From: Blasia pusilla | Taxonomy: Eukaryota > Marchantiophyta > Marchantiopsida > Blasiales | Length of the DNA stretch: 64,000 bases | Direction: 5' to 3' | NCBI GenBank assembly: GCA_050084515.1 | Contig: CM114273.1 | Span: 868,001-932,000, forward strand | In this document: positions 52,040 through 61,762 of the stretch, one piece after another | Position numbering within the stretch: position 1 is the stretch's first letter | How the letters are laid out: the number at the start of each line of letters is the position of its first letter | The notes under the pieces: model-generated | What the model was told of the DNA's origin: nothing | The model's database searches: none | Seen by the model: the letters and a program-made list of their open reading frames with translations, nothing else | Made by a program: the position numbers and the translations under genes

Positions 52040-52680
52040 TCAAAACTTAAGTTATGATAGCCCTTTTGTGGAAAGATGAGAAGAGGAGCTTATCATTCTA
52101 TCAGAACTCAAGTTCCGATATTTCTTGTTAGTGAACGTGGTTTAGGCAAGGAAGAGGTTACATGTTACAATTTTCCCTCAACGAGAGGTTCGAAAGATTT
52201 GGGTGCCACTAGTGTGGAGGAACTAGGGCCACTAGTGTGGAGTCGTTACTAGAGCATGGCTAGGACTGCTATCCACAGAGTTAGTGGAGTCGAGGGAGGC
52301 ATGAGAACTTAAGTTCCAATTTAGGAGAGCACTCCCTTCGCCGCTTTGCCAACTTACCCAAAACTTGGACACCACAAACTTTCCTTCACTTGAAAGAGTG
52401 CCCAATTTGGAACTTGAGTTCCAAATGCGCTTGGCTCACTCCTTCCTTTTTGACTTCACAAAATGACAGAATTTGAACTTGAGTTCCAATTGCTCACTCC
52501 TCCCTCTCTGCTTTAGATGTACACGCCGCTCTCGTACTTGAAAGAAAGCCGTGTTCCACTTGAGAAGTTGCACAATGGGAACTACTGTTATGATTCTTCT
52601 TCCTTCCTCTCGCCGTGCCTGAAGAAAAGCCGCGTCCTACTTGAGAAGCCGAGGAATGGAAACTTGAGTTCTGGTTCACT
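52040..52680. repeat. Cluster of near-palindromic GAACTTGAGTTCC motifs
   Basis: Motif copies at about 52042 (AAACTTAAGTT), 52103 (GAACTCAAGTTCC), 52305 (GAACTTAAGTTCC), 52407 (TTGGAACTTGAGTTCCAA), 52475 (GAACTTGAGTTCC) and 52660 (AAACTTGAGTTC). Related words recur at 57288 and 57485 on the far side of the gag-protease-methyltransferase segment. The motif is an 8-bp inverted repeat around a 2-base centre. It may be a regulatory or LTR-internal signature of that retroelement family. Confidence 0.65.
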
Positions 52681-53499
52681 TCGCTATTTAGTTTATCACT
52701 TTGGGGAGGCGTTCATGAACCAGGTTATGCAATCTCTAACTCCGGTGATTCTTCCTATTGTCACATATGGAAGGACATGGGATTGTACTTTGTTTCTCCT
52801 TATATAGTGATCCATGGACGTCAATAGGCCTGCTCAAGTAGGGCTTAACACTAATTGTGCTACCTTCCTCGTGTACAAGCGTAAAGTAGTTTATAGGGAC
52901 TTCATAGTTATAAATTTTGGGGTTCCATGTTATGAAGAAGTGATCGCCTCGGCACTACCTTTCGTGATTCTTGTCGTGAGGGAATGGAGGGTTTACATAA
53001 TAATTTTGTATTGAAAAAGGAGAAATTCTTATAGAGTTCGACTTGCATCTATCACGTCTGCTGCAGCTATAAGGTCCACCCTTACTCGAAGAAAGGCTCT
53101 CGACACGACACCGCTCTTGTCAACCTAAGACCAATCACCGGCTCCCAAGCCTCTCTCGTAACCTCTGGAGAAGAGGAGGGTGGTGGTTGCTAACTAGCAA
53201 CCTCTGGAGCAGCCACATGCTCCCCCAACTCAAACACCAAATCTCTAGGCACTCCACTATGTCCTACATTAGCAAAATGAACTCCCATCGCTCTATGCTC
53301 TCTTGACATGTCCATGAAGTCCATGGATGCCTCTCCATCACCATTACGCCCCCAGCGAGTATCTCACACATTTTGATAGACGTTGTGTTGCAAAGTGGAT
53401 GTAATGTCACAGACGCATCTCACATCCATCTCTGCTCAGCCAAAACCAAGATTGAACACTCAAGAAAGATAGTTTAGGTCCATAGCCTGACCCAATACG
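52681..53499. other. Spacer or LTR-like DNA next to the methyltransferase remnant
   Basis: Short plus-strand frames (52517-52807, 52814-53014) have no family. From 53060 on, the minus strand becomes coding-like and runs into the methyltransferase remnant. An LTR boundary could not be fixed. Confidence 0.35.
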
Positions 53500-54400
53500 T
53501 GTCTGCGGGGATGCCTATGCCATCATAGGCACCGCCGTCGTACCTATAGAGAATCCCCACGCTCGCTCTCACTCATCGGCATTGGGCTCCACTAGTGTAC
53601 ATGCTTGCTCATCCTATATCATGCATGGTCCTCCCCCAAAAAAACCATGAGATGACAAAAAACCCACCAATGTAGGCAATACTACCCTCTACTCGCCCAT
53701 CCAATTGGCCATTGCCAACGGTGGTACATCATCACGAGTAACAACATGAGATTACCGCCCTAGATCCAAGATTGCATCCATTGTAAGTAGTGATGGTCTT
53801 CGGACTCCATCATAAGCCCGCCTCAACAACTCGGATGGTAAACGATTCGTCCACGACAATCGTGGACGATGTGGGCGTGATCCAACACTCGCCGTATCCA
53901 CCATCCCGTCCGGTCCCATCTATGACCGCACTTGATGTACACTCACCATCACTCGGGCTCAAGTGTCACCTAACAATTGGACGTTCTAAAAATTGTAGGC
54001 TAGAGAACATCTTTGGATAGTCTGCAAGTGTCGAAGAACTCGTAACATCTCTCTAAACATGGCCGAGCTCGGGTCCTGCAAACCAAGTCCCCGACCCACC
54101 AAAGAATGACCCTAACGTGGCCATCCTGCCACCACTAATTGTATCGGACCAACCCTATCCAAATCCGACACCCACAACAATGAAATGTCGACCGACAATA
54201 CATTTTGATATCCTTTGATTATAGACACTGGAAATAACTGAGGATATTATTGGACTAATCTCAACACATGATGTAATGAGACTTTACGTGCAATCTCATC
54301 CCTCTCAACAAACAAGTATTGATGTACTCATACTCCGGTCTGCAACAGTGCATCCAAAGATGTATCAATCCCTCCAAAGAGATCTAGTAAACGTACACCC
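53500..54400 (-). pseudogene. Retroelement-encoded C5 cytosine methyltransferase-like domain, inactive
   Basis: On the minus strand the frame near 54400 reads VRLLDLFGGIDTSLDALLQ, C5-methyltransferase motif I (D-L-F-x-G-x-G), followed by an E-R-D-E acidic strand end. Around 54120 it reads GPIQLVVAGWPR, a stop, then GHSLVGRGLGLQDPSS, i.e. motif IV with the catalytic P-C-Q replaced by P-R-stop. Near 53990 the motif VI E-N-V is stop-N-V. Further on are a WTN block, DAILDLGR, VLPTLVGF and finally ERAWGFSIGTTAVP near 53550, the E-R-x-x-x-G-F motif late in the family. At least nine in-frame stops make it dead. It follows the protease on the same strand, so it was part of a gag-pro-MTase polyprotein. 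Acquisition of cytosine methyltransferases by Ty3/Gypsy elements has been reported in some eukaryotes; the placing of this copy is inference. Confidence 0.7.
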
Positions 54401-54909
54401 TCCTCGAAATATTTCCACACAATCGGTGTGGTATCCAAGGGTGCCAATGTCTCCACTCCTAGAGCATGTGGTAACTCTGTCTTATCTCGTTCTAGAGCAT
54501 ACGCTTGGCTCCACTCCTGCCTCACGAGCTCGTTTGCTCTCCTTTGCAAATCAATGCTCGTTCCCCACAAAGCTTAATAAGTGTCGCTAATAGATGTAGC
54601 CACACTTGTCATCACATGCCACTCCTCAGGACTATCCTCTATAGGAATATCCTCTTCATCAGCATTCCCCTCTAGAAAATCTCCCGGCCAACATAATATG
54701 CCATAATAAGCAGCAATTGTTGTGGTCGACCTTCAGAGTGAACCATCAAGTCTCCTTGCATATTGCATGGCTCGTCCCTCACCTCACTGCCAATCTGGTC
54801 GATAGGAGGTTGTCTCCTCCCATAATTCAAGTGTGAACCCTAGATGATACAATAGAATAGTCCCTACCAAAACATCATAAGACTCGCTCGGTGTCACAAC
54901 CGCTCGCAT
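54401..54909 (-). pseudogene. Linker between protease and methyltransferase
   Basis: Minus-strand frame with stops at about 54830 and 54730. Readable parts include VVTPSESYDVLVGTILLYHLG, typical of the end of a retroelement protease (V-L-V-G...L), then GILCWPGDFLEGN and a helical stretch before motif I (54328-54570 open). It is the same polyprotein as its neighbours. Confidence 0.55.
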
Positions 54910-55113
54910 CTACACCATCGCACTATCATTAGGATGATCCGGCCCAATCCTCAGTGCAATCTTATCGCCAGTCATGAACTCTGTCAGGGATATGCTTCCT
55001 AGTGAAGTCTGAATTTGTAATGGATATGGAGTGATCTCACACTTTCGCAATCCCATCGCTACACATGTCGCCTTTCCCAACATAAGGGATTGTGCTCCTG
55101 AATCAAGTAGCAT
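54910..55113 (-). pseudogene. Retroviral-type aspartic protease remnant
   Basis: Open for 67 codons and containing the catalytic D-S-G motif (MLLDSGAQSLMLGKATC), followed by a hydrophobic mid-region and an LTEFMTGDKIALRIGP strand. In-frame continuation is broken at both ends by frame changes. Retropepsins cleave the element's own polyprotein. The position directly before the methyltransferase-like domain fixes the polyprotein order. Confidence 0.75.
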
Positions 55114-56600
55114 ACGATGCGGTCAATACACAACTCCAAACCAACCAACCAACTGGAAAACTCCATCTTGGTTGTCCAAGATAACAACTCTTGGTGAGAC
55201 AGTTGCACGCTCTATCACTGGCCTAGCTGGCAACTCTGCCATTCTAGGCGTTGCTCCATGCCAAAACTCTGAGGACCTCGTCCCGAGCACCTTCTCCAAG
55301 GGTACATGTGCCACATCTCCTATGTGAGTCTCAACACTAGAAGAACCAAACTCATCGCTCTGACAAAGCATTGCCGCCAACGAGAAAACCTTACGTGGTC
55401 GACCTCCACATGTCAACAAATCTCTGGCCGTAAATAGTGGGATGCTACATAACGTCGTCACCATCTCTTGTAGCGTGTCAGTGCTAGGTCGTGTCGAATG
55501 TTGCATAGGCTTGGTAGACGTACTCACCTCACCCGCTCCTCTAATAGCATCGGCCTCTACAACAACAACACTCCTCAAAGGTTGTCTAGGGACCATCGAT
55601 GGGGTCCGAAGAGCCTTTGACAATTGAAAAGACTAGGGGAGTCTAGCCTTCTAGCAAGCTTCTCGGCTCTAGGGTTCCAACTCCACATCAGATCCTCGTG
55701 GCTCAAAAGCTCTCACTATGCCTCTCATAATCACCTCATCTGCATCCACATGTGCTGTGTTGCAAAGAAATCCCATACCTCCTAGATCTCCCGCCATAGA
55801 CTTGGCCTAGACAGATCCAAAAGTGGACATACCCCCTATAGCTGACATATAAGAGAGTTTCATCCTTCACTCTCTTCTGCAACTTGTAGTCTAGCATCGC
55901 ATACTAGAGCTAAACCGCTTGTGCCTTTGTCACACCGTGAGTCGCTATGACCAACTTTCGGAGCCGTGCATAGGCCTCTCGAAGAATCTCCCGCTCTTTG
56001 TTGAAACTCATGAATCGACTTCAGATTGTCGGTCCTCATCCCATGATAGTTCCTCCCCAAATCTCGAAAGAACTCAACCAACAAGTTGAACGCGGGTGGT
56101 ACTCAACTGGTCCCACTCATAAGACTGAGGTCAACAACTTCTCCAAGTGTCTTCTCCATGCAAAAATTGGGTGCTACTTCAGCCACCAAATCATATATCG
56201 CACGCCCTATGAGGGACACATATCATGGGGACCATAATAGTCTCCATGCCTCAATCTCCCCTTCATGGAGAATCCAAAACTCATGATAATCATCCATGTG
56301 AGGGCCCTCTAGATGCTAAAAAGTCCCTTCCACGCCATAAAGGGGTCGAATCTCTACTAGTTCCACATCCTTTGTGCATCACGCCAACTATCGAACTTCT
56401 CCATAAAATCATCCAACTCGATGGTTCCCACCATGCTTGAGAACTGTCAACGTCCTCTCGTAGATCCATAGGTATTGTGATCATCCATGTCCCATAACAA
56501 TGGTGTGGCGACACTCGCGATAGTCCGTGGCCTCTCAGGTAACTCATAATCCCTTGACTTCACCTCTGTAGCAACCACAACTGGCGACAGAGGTGGTTCC
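55114..56600 (-). pseudogene. Gag-like remnant of the methyltransferase element
   Basis: Several open blocks on the minus strand (55623-55123, 56084-55860, 56547-56290) contain gag-like helical sequence: LVEFFRDLGRNYHGMRTDNL, SIHEFQQRAGDSSRGL and a methionine-rich start, MDDFMEKFDSWRDAQRMW, near 56410-56355. No intact CCHC knuckle could be found. The blocks are separated by stops and frame changes. Confidence 0.5.
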
Positions 56601-58059
56601 TCATGTGGGAACCCTCGATACCTAGCTCCACACCTTGTAAATCCTCTTCCACTTCTACCGCAACCACGCTCCCTATCACTCCGTGGGTGCGACGTAGTGA
56701 AACCTACAACCTAAGGTGTCTCACTCCCAAGCCACTAGTTCTACACTAGACAATGTCCCAAATTGTGGACACGCCCTCATCTATCTCACTTCAAATCAAC
56801 ACTCGGCAAGTAGCCTGAAAACTAAGTCATTCTCGACTAGTGTGGCATATATCCATCCCTTCAAGTTCTCTACAATAGTTGCGGTAGTGTCGTGCATTCA
56901 CCAACGCACTAATAAAAAATATGTGTCACCCAAAAAATTACCCTCAAATATCTCCATAGGCATCAGGTAAGTGAGTAAATTCACTTGTGTGCAACGACTA
57001 GGCATCACTTCCTTGTGGGTGTGTTGGTAACACATCATGCGAAAGAACTCTCCAATTTAGCTCACTCTGAAGGAAGTGAACTAGGATGGGTGATCTGGAA
57101 GTTATGATGAACTGGATCAGCACCGGCTTGCCAAAAAATGCAAGTCTTCACGCCCGCCAAAAAGCTTCACCTTGCGTCTTTGACTCCTCTCACACCTATT
57201 TGCACATTCAACACCTCTCCTCCCTTGAATCCTCCGATTCATGCCGCACCACAAACGCCGGACTCATAGGAGACCAAGGTGGGGAATTGGAACTTGGATT
57301 CCGATTCTTGCCCGCACCAAAAGAGACTACTTCGAGATAGAAAAGGGCGACAGACTAAAAGCGTTTGGAGCAAAGCGACTAAAAGGGGATCGGAACTAAA
57401 TTTTTTATTCCGTAGCAAGGGCCAAGTCATCTCAAGGGCACGGCACGGCAAGGGTGACAAGGAGCTACAACATTGATTTGGATCTCAAGTTCCAATTGGA
57501 GCGCAGTTGAGACAAGACATGGTTCAACTGTATGGTGGTAATCTCATCTATAAAGATTACCTTGACATGGTAAGGATTGAGGAAAGGAAAGTTGGACATA
57601 ACTCATGCTCCACCCCTATCCATGGTTGATAGACATTCTCTACTCTCCTCAAAAATAGATTTTGGCGGAATTATTCTCCCAAGAGGGGTAATCCACTCTC
57701 ATTGGGAAAATAACAAGCCAAAACATTCACTATTTTAGTATGACTAAACTCCTCTAAGGTGACATCTAAGCTTCTCATCTCCACACACACCACACCAGTG
57801 TGTGTGGAGATGAGTGTCATAGTTCTTGTGGAGATTTAGGGATTGTTTTGCATATAATATGCACCACTTGGTCACATGGCTACCTCTCAAGAAGCTTAAC
57901 CAATCACATTTTGAAGGGTCTAGGTATTCATATCAAGTTCGATAGCCACCAACCAAGTGCTCCTTTTATCTCTTTTCTTAAAATCATAAAAGATGCACCA
58001 TAAAGAGACAATCCTACATGTATTTACATAATACGACATGGAGCTAGCCTTTATTCAGA
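56601..58059. other. Junction between the two oppositely oriented retroelement halves
   Basis: No gene. It contains GGAACTTGGATTCC-like motifs at 57289 and 57485, a perfect hairpin at 57775, and AT-rich stretches. This is where a 5' LTR/leader of the minus-strand half, or the breakpoint of an inversion, should lie. I could not define LTR ends. Confidence 0.35.
57775..57815. repeat. Perfect 17-bp hairpin, 7-base loop
   Basis: CTCATCTCCACACACAC (57775-57791) and its exact reverse complement GTGTGTGTGGAGATGAG (57799-57815) surround the loop CACACCA. There is no T tract after it and no adjacent gene, so it is not an obvious terminator. Confidence 0.9.
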
Positions 58060-58915
58060 GTAGGAGTCAAGACTTGGTTGACGTTGGAGTGGTGGAGAGA
58101 TTTCTTGGAGAGTATGCATGTGCCACAATTATGTCGGCGAAGAAGGACATGCATGGCCAATGGACCGATCAGCGGATGTGTGGGAATTACCGTTCTATCA
58201 ATTAGCATACGAAAGCTAATTGCTATGTTATGCATACTCCCGAGGAGATCTTTTTTGTTGAAGTGGGGCATGCAAGGATCTTCAGTTGTTTGGATCTCTG
58301 TGCTGGCTATCATAAGTTGCCCATCTGGTCAGAGGACAGGGAGAAGAAATTATTTGGGGGGGTAGATCCTTCCGAGAAGGATTGTTTATACCAATGGTGG
58401 TTCTTACCATTTGGGTTAAAGAACGCCCCCACGAGTTTTCAGTGAGTTATGGATAGGATTTTGGATGGTTTGGATTATGCGAGATGTTACATCAATGACA
58501 TTATCGTCTTCTGTGCCACAGTCGAGCATCACGAGAGACATTTGGAGGATGGGTTTTGACAATTGCAATTACATAGGCTGAAGTTACATCCGGGCAAGTG
58601 TAGGTCCTTCCATAACGAGATCAAGTACCTTGGACACACCATTTATCTAGGGGGTATTGGAGTTCAATAGGCAAAGGTGGCCATGGGGCCATAGCGCGCA
58701 TTTCCCGCCCTACATATGTGAGTCGAGTTTGAGCTTTCATGGGATTGGCGAACTACTACTGACAGTATGTGAAGGGCTTTAGTGCGATTACAAAGGCACT
58801 CACTTTGGTGACTAGGTTGGACCAAGAGGGGTTTTGGGGAGATAGTCAAGAGCAAGCATTTCAAGAGCTCAAGGACAGGTTGATGTCCTTGCATATTTTG
58901 AAGAGACTTATGCAT
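58060..58915 (+). pseudogene. Ty3/Gypsy reverse transcriptase remnant
   Basis: The plus strand reads, across frameshifts, KDMHGQWTDQRMCGNYRS, then FSCLDLCAGYHKLPIWSEDR, then FLPFGLKNAPTSFQ and YINDIIVFC. These are RT motifs: the L-D-x-x-x-G-Y-H block carrying the first catalytic Asp, the F-G-L-x-N-A-P block, and the Y-x-D-D box, here Y-I-N-D (first Asp mutated to Asn). LHPGKCRSFHNEIKYLGH follows, as in the RT thumb. A TGA after FQ and further stops abolish function. Confidence 0.88.
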
Positions 58916-58924
58916 GATCGTTTG

Positions 58925-59404
58925 TTCTAGTTACATACGGACTGGAGTATGTTGGGATTAGGAGCGGTGCTCACTTAGAGAGATTTTGAGGGGAAGCAAT
59001 TCCTAGTGGTATATGCGAGCCGCTCAAACAACACTATGGAGACGGAGTACACTTCCTATGAGGATGAGTGCTTAGCTGCAGTGTGGGCAGTGGCCCATTT
59101 GAGACGTTATTTGTTTAGGAACCCTTTCACGCTCACCAATGATCATCAGCCACTCATATGGTTGATGGAGTCTGAGAATCTTATAGGGAAGCTTGCTAGA
59201 TGGTCATTCTTGTTGCAGGAGTACAATTTTCAGGTTGTCCATCGCCCCAGACATCCAAACCAAGATGGAGACAAATTGAGCCGTAATCCATACATGAGCC
59301 AAAGCGATGCGTCTGGAGCGCGGTGGCATGGTGAGAGTGATGAGGAGATGATGCTAGGTTGGCACGCATCTGCCTATTTATGTATGTTGACTATGTCAGG
59401 TTAG
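58925..59404 (+). pseudogene. Ty3/Gypsy RNase H domain remnant
   Basis: Begins with LHTDWSMLGLGAVLT (Asp of the first catalytic block) and a stop at 58975. It is then open from 59006: VVYASRSNNTMETEYTSYED, AAVWAVAHLRRYL, TLTNDHQPLIWLME, GKLARWSFLLQEYNF, VVHRPRHPNQDGDKLSRNPY. The E of Y-x-x-x-E-x-E, the D of N-D-H-Q-P and the D in the final D-x-L-S-R block are present. It degrades the RNA of the RNA-DNA hybrid in reverse transcription. It is the best preserved part of the plus-strand half. Confidence 0.9.
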
Positions 59405-60660
59405 CATGAGGCATCCACTCTAGGAAGGAGGTTGGATGGCGAGTCCTCACATCCAGATGCTAGTGAGGAGTCGACAGGGACTCGATACATCCACGATTAA
59501 TGAGATGATCTTGGATTACCTGCGCATTGATGTCTTAGCAAGCATAGTGGGTGCTAGAGAGCGGGATCAAGTCCTGCAGCAAGCCTGGAGGTTCGTGTGG
59601 GAGGCGATGAGTGCGGATGGTGCCGCATCCTTCACAGCGAGCAGGAGTCATGAGACATACTTGCGAGGAGTTATGGCATTTTGGTGTCAAGCATACGTAT
59701 AGCTTGATTTAGATTGAGAATTGATGGTGTGGTATGCGGGCTAATGTTTAGCAGTTTGTAGCCACATGCATTGTATGTGATAGGGTGCGCGCTCGGAGAC
59801 CACACTTGCATCCTTTATCGATCATGGGATTAGGGTATCGGTGGAGTTTAGACTTTGCAGGGCCTTTACCATTAACGGGATGCTATAGTCAATAAATATT
59901 GGTCATGGTGGAGCACTTTTCCAAGTGGATTGAGTTGGGAGCGTTGTCGGATAGGTCAAGTGGGGGAGAGGCTTATGCATTTCTTGATAGAGAGCTTAGT
60001 CATTTCGACGTACCAGCAGAGGTGTTGACATACCTAGGAGTTCAAGGATGACTTTCAGGCCTTGTGTGATCAAGCACTGATAGATCATCGTACGACTTCT
60101 CGAGATCATCCGGAGGTAGATGGTTTAGCATAGAAAATTGTGTAGACGGTGAAGAGAGGATTGCGCAAGTATGGACTGTAGAGAGGACACTTGGGAGATT
60201 GGGACCTATAGTTGCCATGGTTGGTGATGGGTTACCGCTTCAATTGGCAGGCATCCTTGGCATCATTTTCACCGTATTTCTTGCTTTATGGGAGAGAGCC
60301 AGAGTTACCATCATCTATTTTATGAGATATGGTTGAGGTACTTAACCTCGACGATTTAAACGTATGGGTGTGAACGTGTTCTTAGTAGGGTGAGCTCTTT
60401 CAAAGAGTCATGCCTATGGCATTTGAGAACATGGCTATCGCTGAGCATTGCGATACATTGAGGTACGCGTGGAGGAGGCTATTGACCAGGGATTTTGTGA
60501 TTCCATCTTGGCGATTATGTCTACTTACAACAAACGGCGTCGACGACATTGGACGTGAAGGAAATACGCACTATTCTACGAGTGCGAGAGATTTTACCTT
60601 CAAGAGTCCTTGTTTTAGACATGAAAAAAGAAAGAACAAATGTATTCAATGATTTTAAAA
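59405..60660 (+). pseudogene. Ty3/Gypsy integrase remnant
   Basis: After a spacer open at 59436-59702, the C-x-x-C of the integrase zinc finger is seen as ATCIVCDRVRARRPHLHPL near 59760, then GYRWSLDFAGPLPLT (first catalytic Asp), a TAA, and ILVMVEHFSKWIEL (typical 'V-x-v-D/E-x-F-S-K-W'). Further on are FDVPAEVLT and a broken C-terminal part ending AMPMAFENMAIAEH, TLRYAW (60405-60480). Many stops and frameshifts occur. No chromodomain could be identified. Confidence 0.8.
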
Positions 60661-61490
60661 CACCATTATTTTCCTTGTAAGATATTATTAGGGCCCCTCA
60701 AAGAAACCCTAAATTATTTTGAGAAGCCATCATGGCTATAACACATGTTTTTTTTATGCATTAAAAAATAAAAAAATTCATGAAATAAATTGCATATGAA
60801 AAATTTCCTCTTTCCTTAGGTTACAAACTTTGTTGTAAGCACATCAAACATGGAATCTCCTTAGGAACCCCATTTGACTTACATCAAAGTCTATAGTTTG
60901 AGATATGGCACTTGGCATACAAAGACTTTCATTAGCCTTGATATTTCCAAAACCATGTTTTGACAAGCTTGATGAGAAAGAAGTTGAGTCTAAGAGAGGT
61001 AACCATTTCACATGGGACAAAGCATTGCATTGCATCATTGACATGGTCAAGGTGCCACGTCTTTGAAACCCTCTAACGTAGTAAAGTAGGAACGAGGAAG
61101 ACTTTGTATGAACATACATACCCCATGAGAGACAATTGATGGACACCCCTAATGCCCTAAAGAGAAACACACACACCATGAATATAAGAAGATGGAGGAA
61201 ACCACCATAAGTGCAAACTGTCCTCTCACCCCCCATGGGTCAAGCGCCATTGCACGCTTGGCAAGAATTTACAATAAATGCCTATAGTAGGGCTACTTGA
61301 CGCCATGGTTACAACGAATCATGTTTGGAGAAATGATTATCTCCTTGCGTATGCTATTTTTTCAAATGACAATCCAATATTAACATTTGAAATATAAATT
61401 TATACTAAATTTATTAAATAAATATATAATTATTATTTAAAAATTCACATGTGTAGACGGTTCAAGGAGAAGTCCTTCCTAATGCAGAAA
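60661..61490. other. Intergenic, no gene seen
   Basis: AT-rich. A 130-codon minus-strand frame at 60844-61236 has no recognisable domain. Sequence at 61079-61140 (AGTAAAGTAGGAACGAGG, then TTTGTATGAACATA) is repeated in diverged form at 61767-61825 (ACTAAAGTAGGATGGAG, TTTGTATGAACAAA), on the other side of the MITE. Confidence 0.4.
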
Positions 61491-61492
61491 TA

Positions 61493-61760
61493 GGGCGTCT
61501 CATTTGGAGGATGTAAAGTTTTGGACGTCCTTCCAGAATTTTTAGGGACGGCTTTTATTTATGTCGGAGTGGCTTCAATTCTGAACGATTCCGTGATTTT
61601 GAAGGTGCGTAACTTAAATACACACATATCCCTATGGGACGTTCGGTCGTAGGAAGTGAGCGTCCACCTCCGACAACACCTGCACCCAAGCACGGCATTT
61701 GGTCGTATAAAAATTTACGGCTTCGGACATCATTCCCTACGGAGCGTTCTTGAGACGCCC
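61493..61760. mobile_element. MITE, 268 bp, TA target site
   Basis: Terminal inverted repeats GGGCGTCTCA (61493-61502) and TGAGACGCCC (61751-61760), flanked by TA on both sides (61491-61492, 61761-61762), as for Tc1/mariner-type insertions. The interior has no coding capacity. The same terminal repeat after TA occurs once more at 50007. Confidence 0.75.
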
Positions 61761-61762
61761 TA

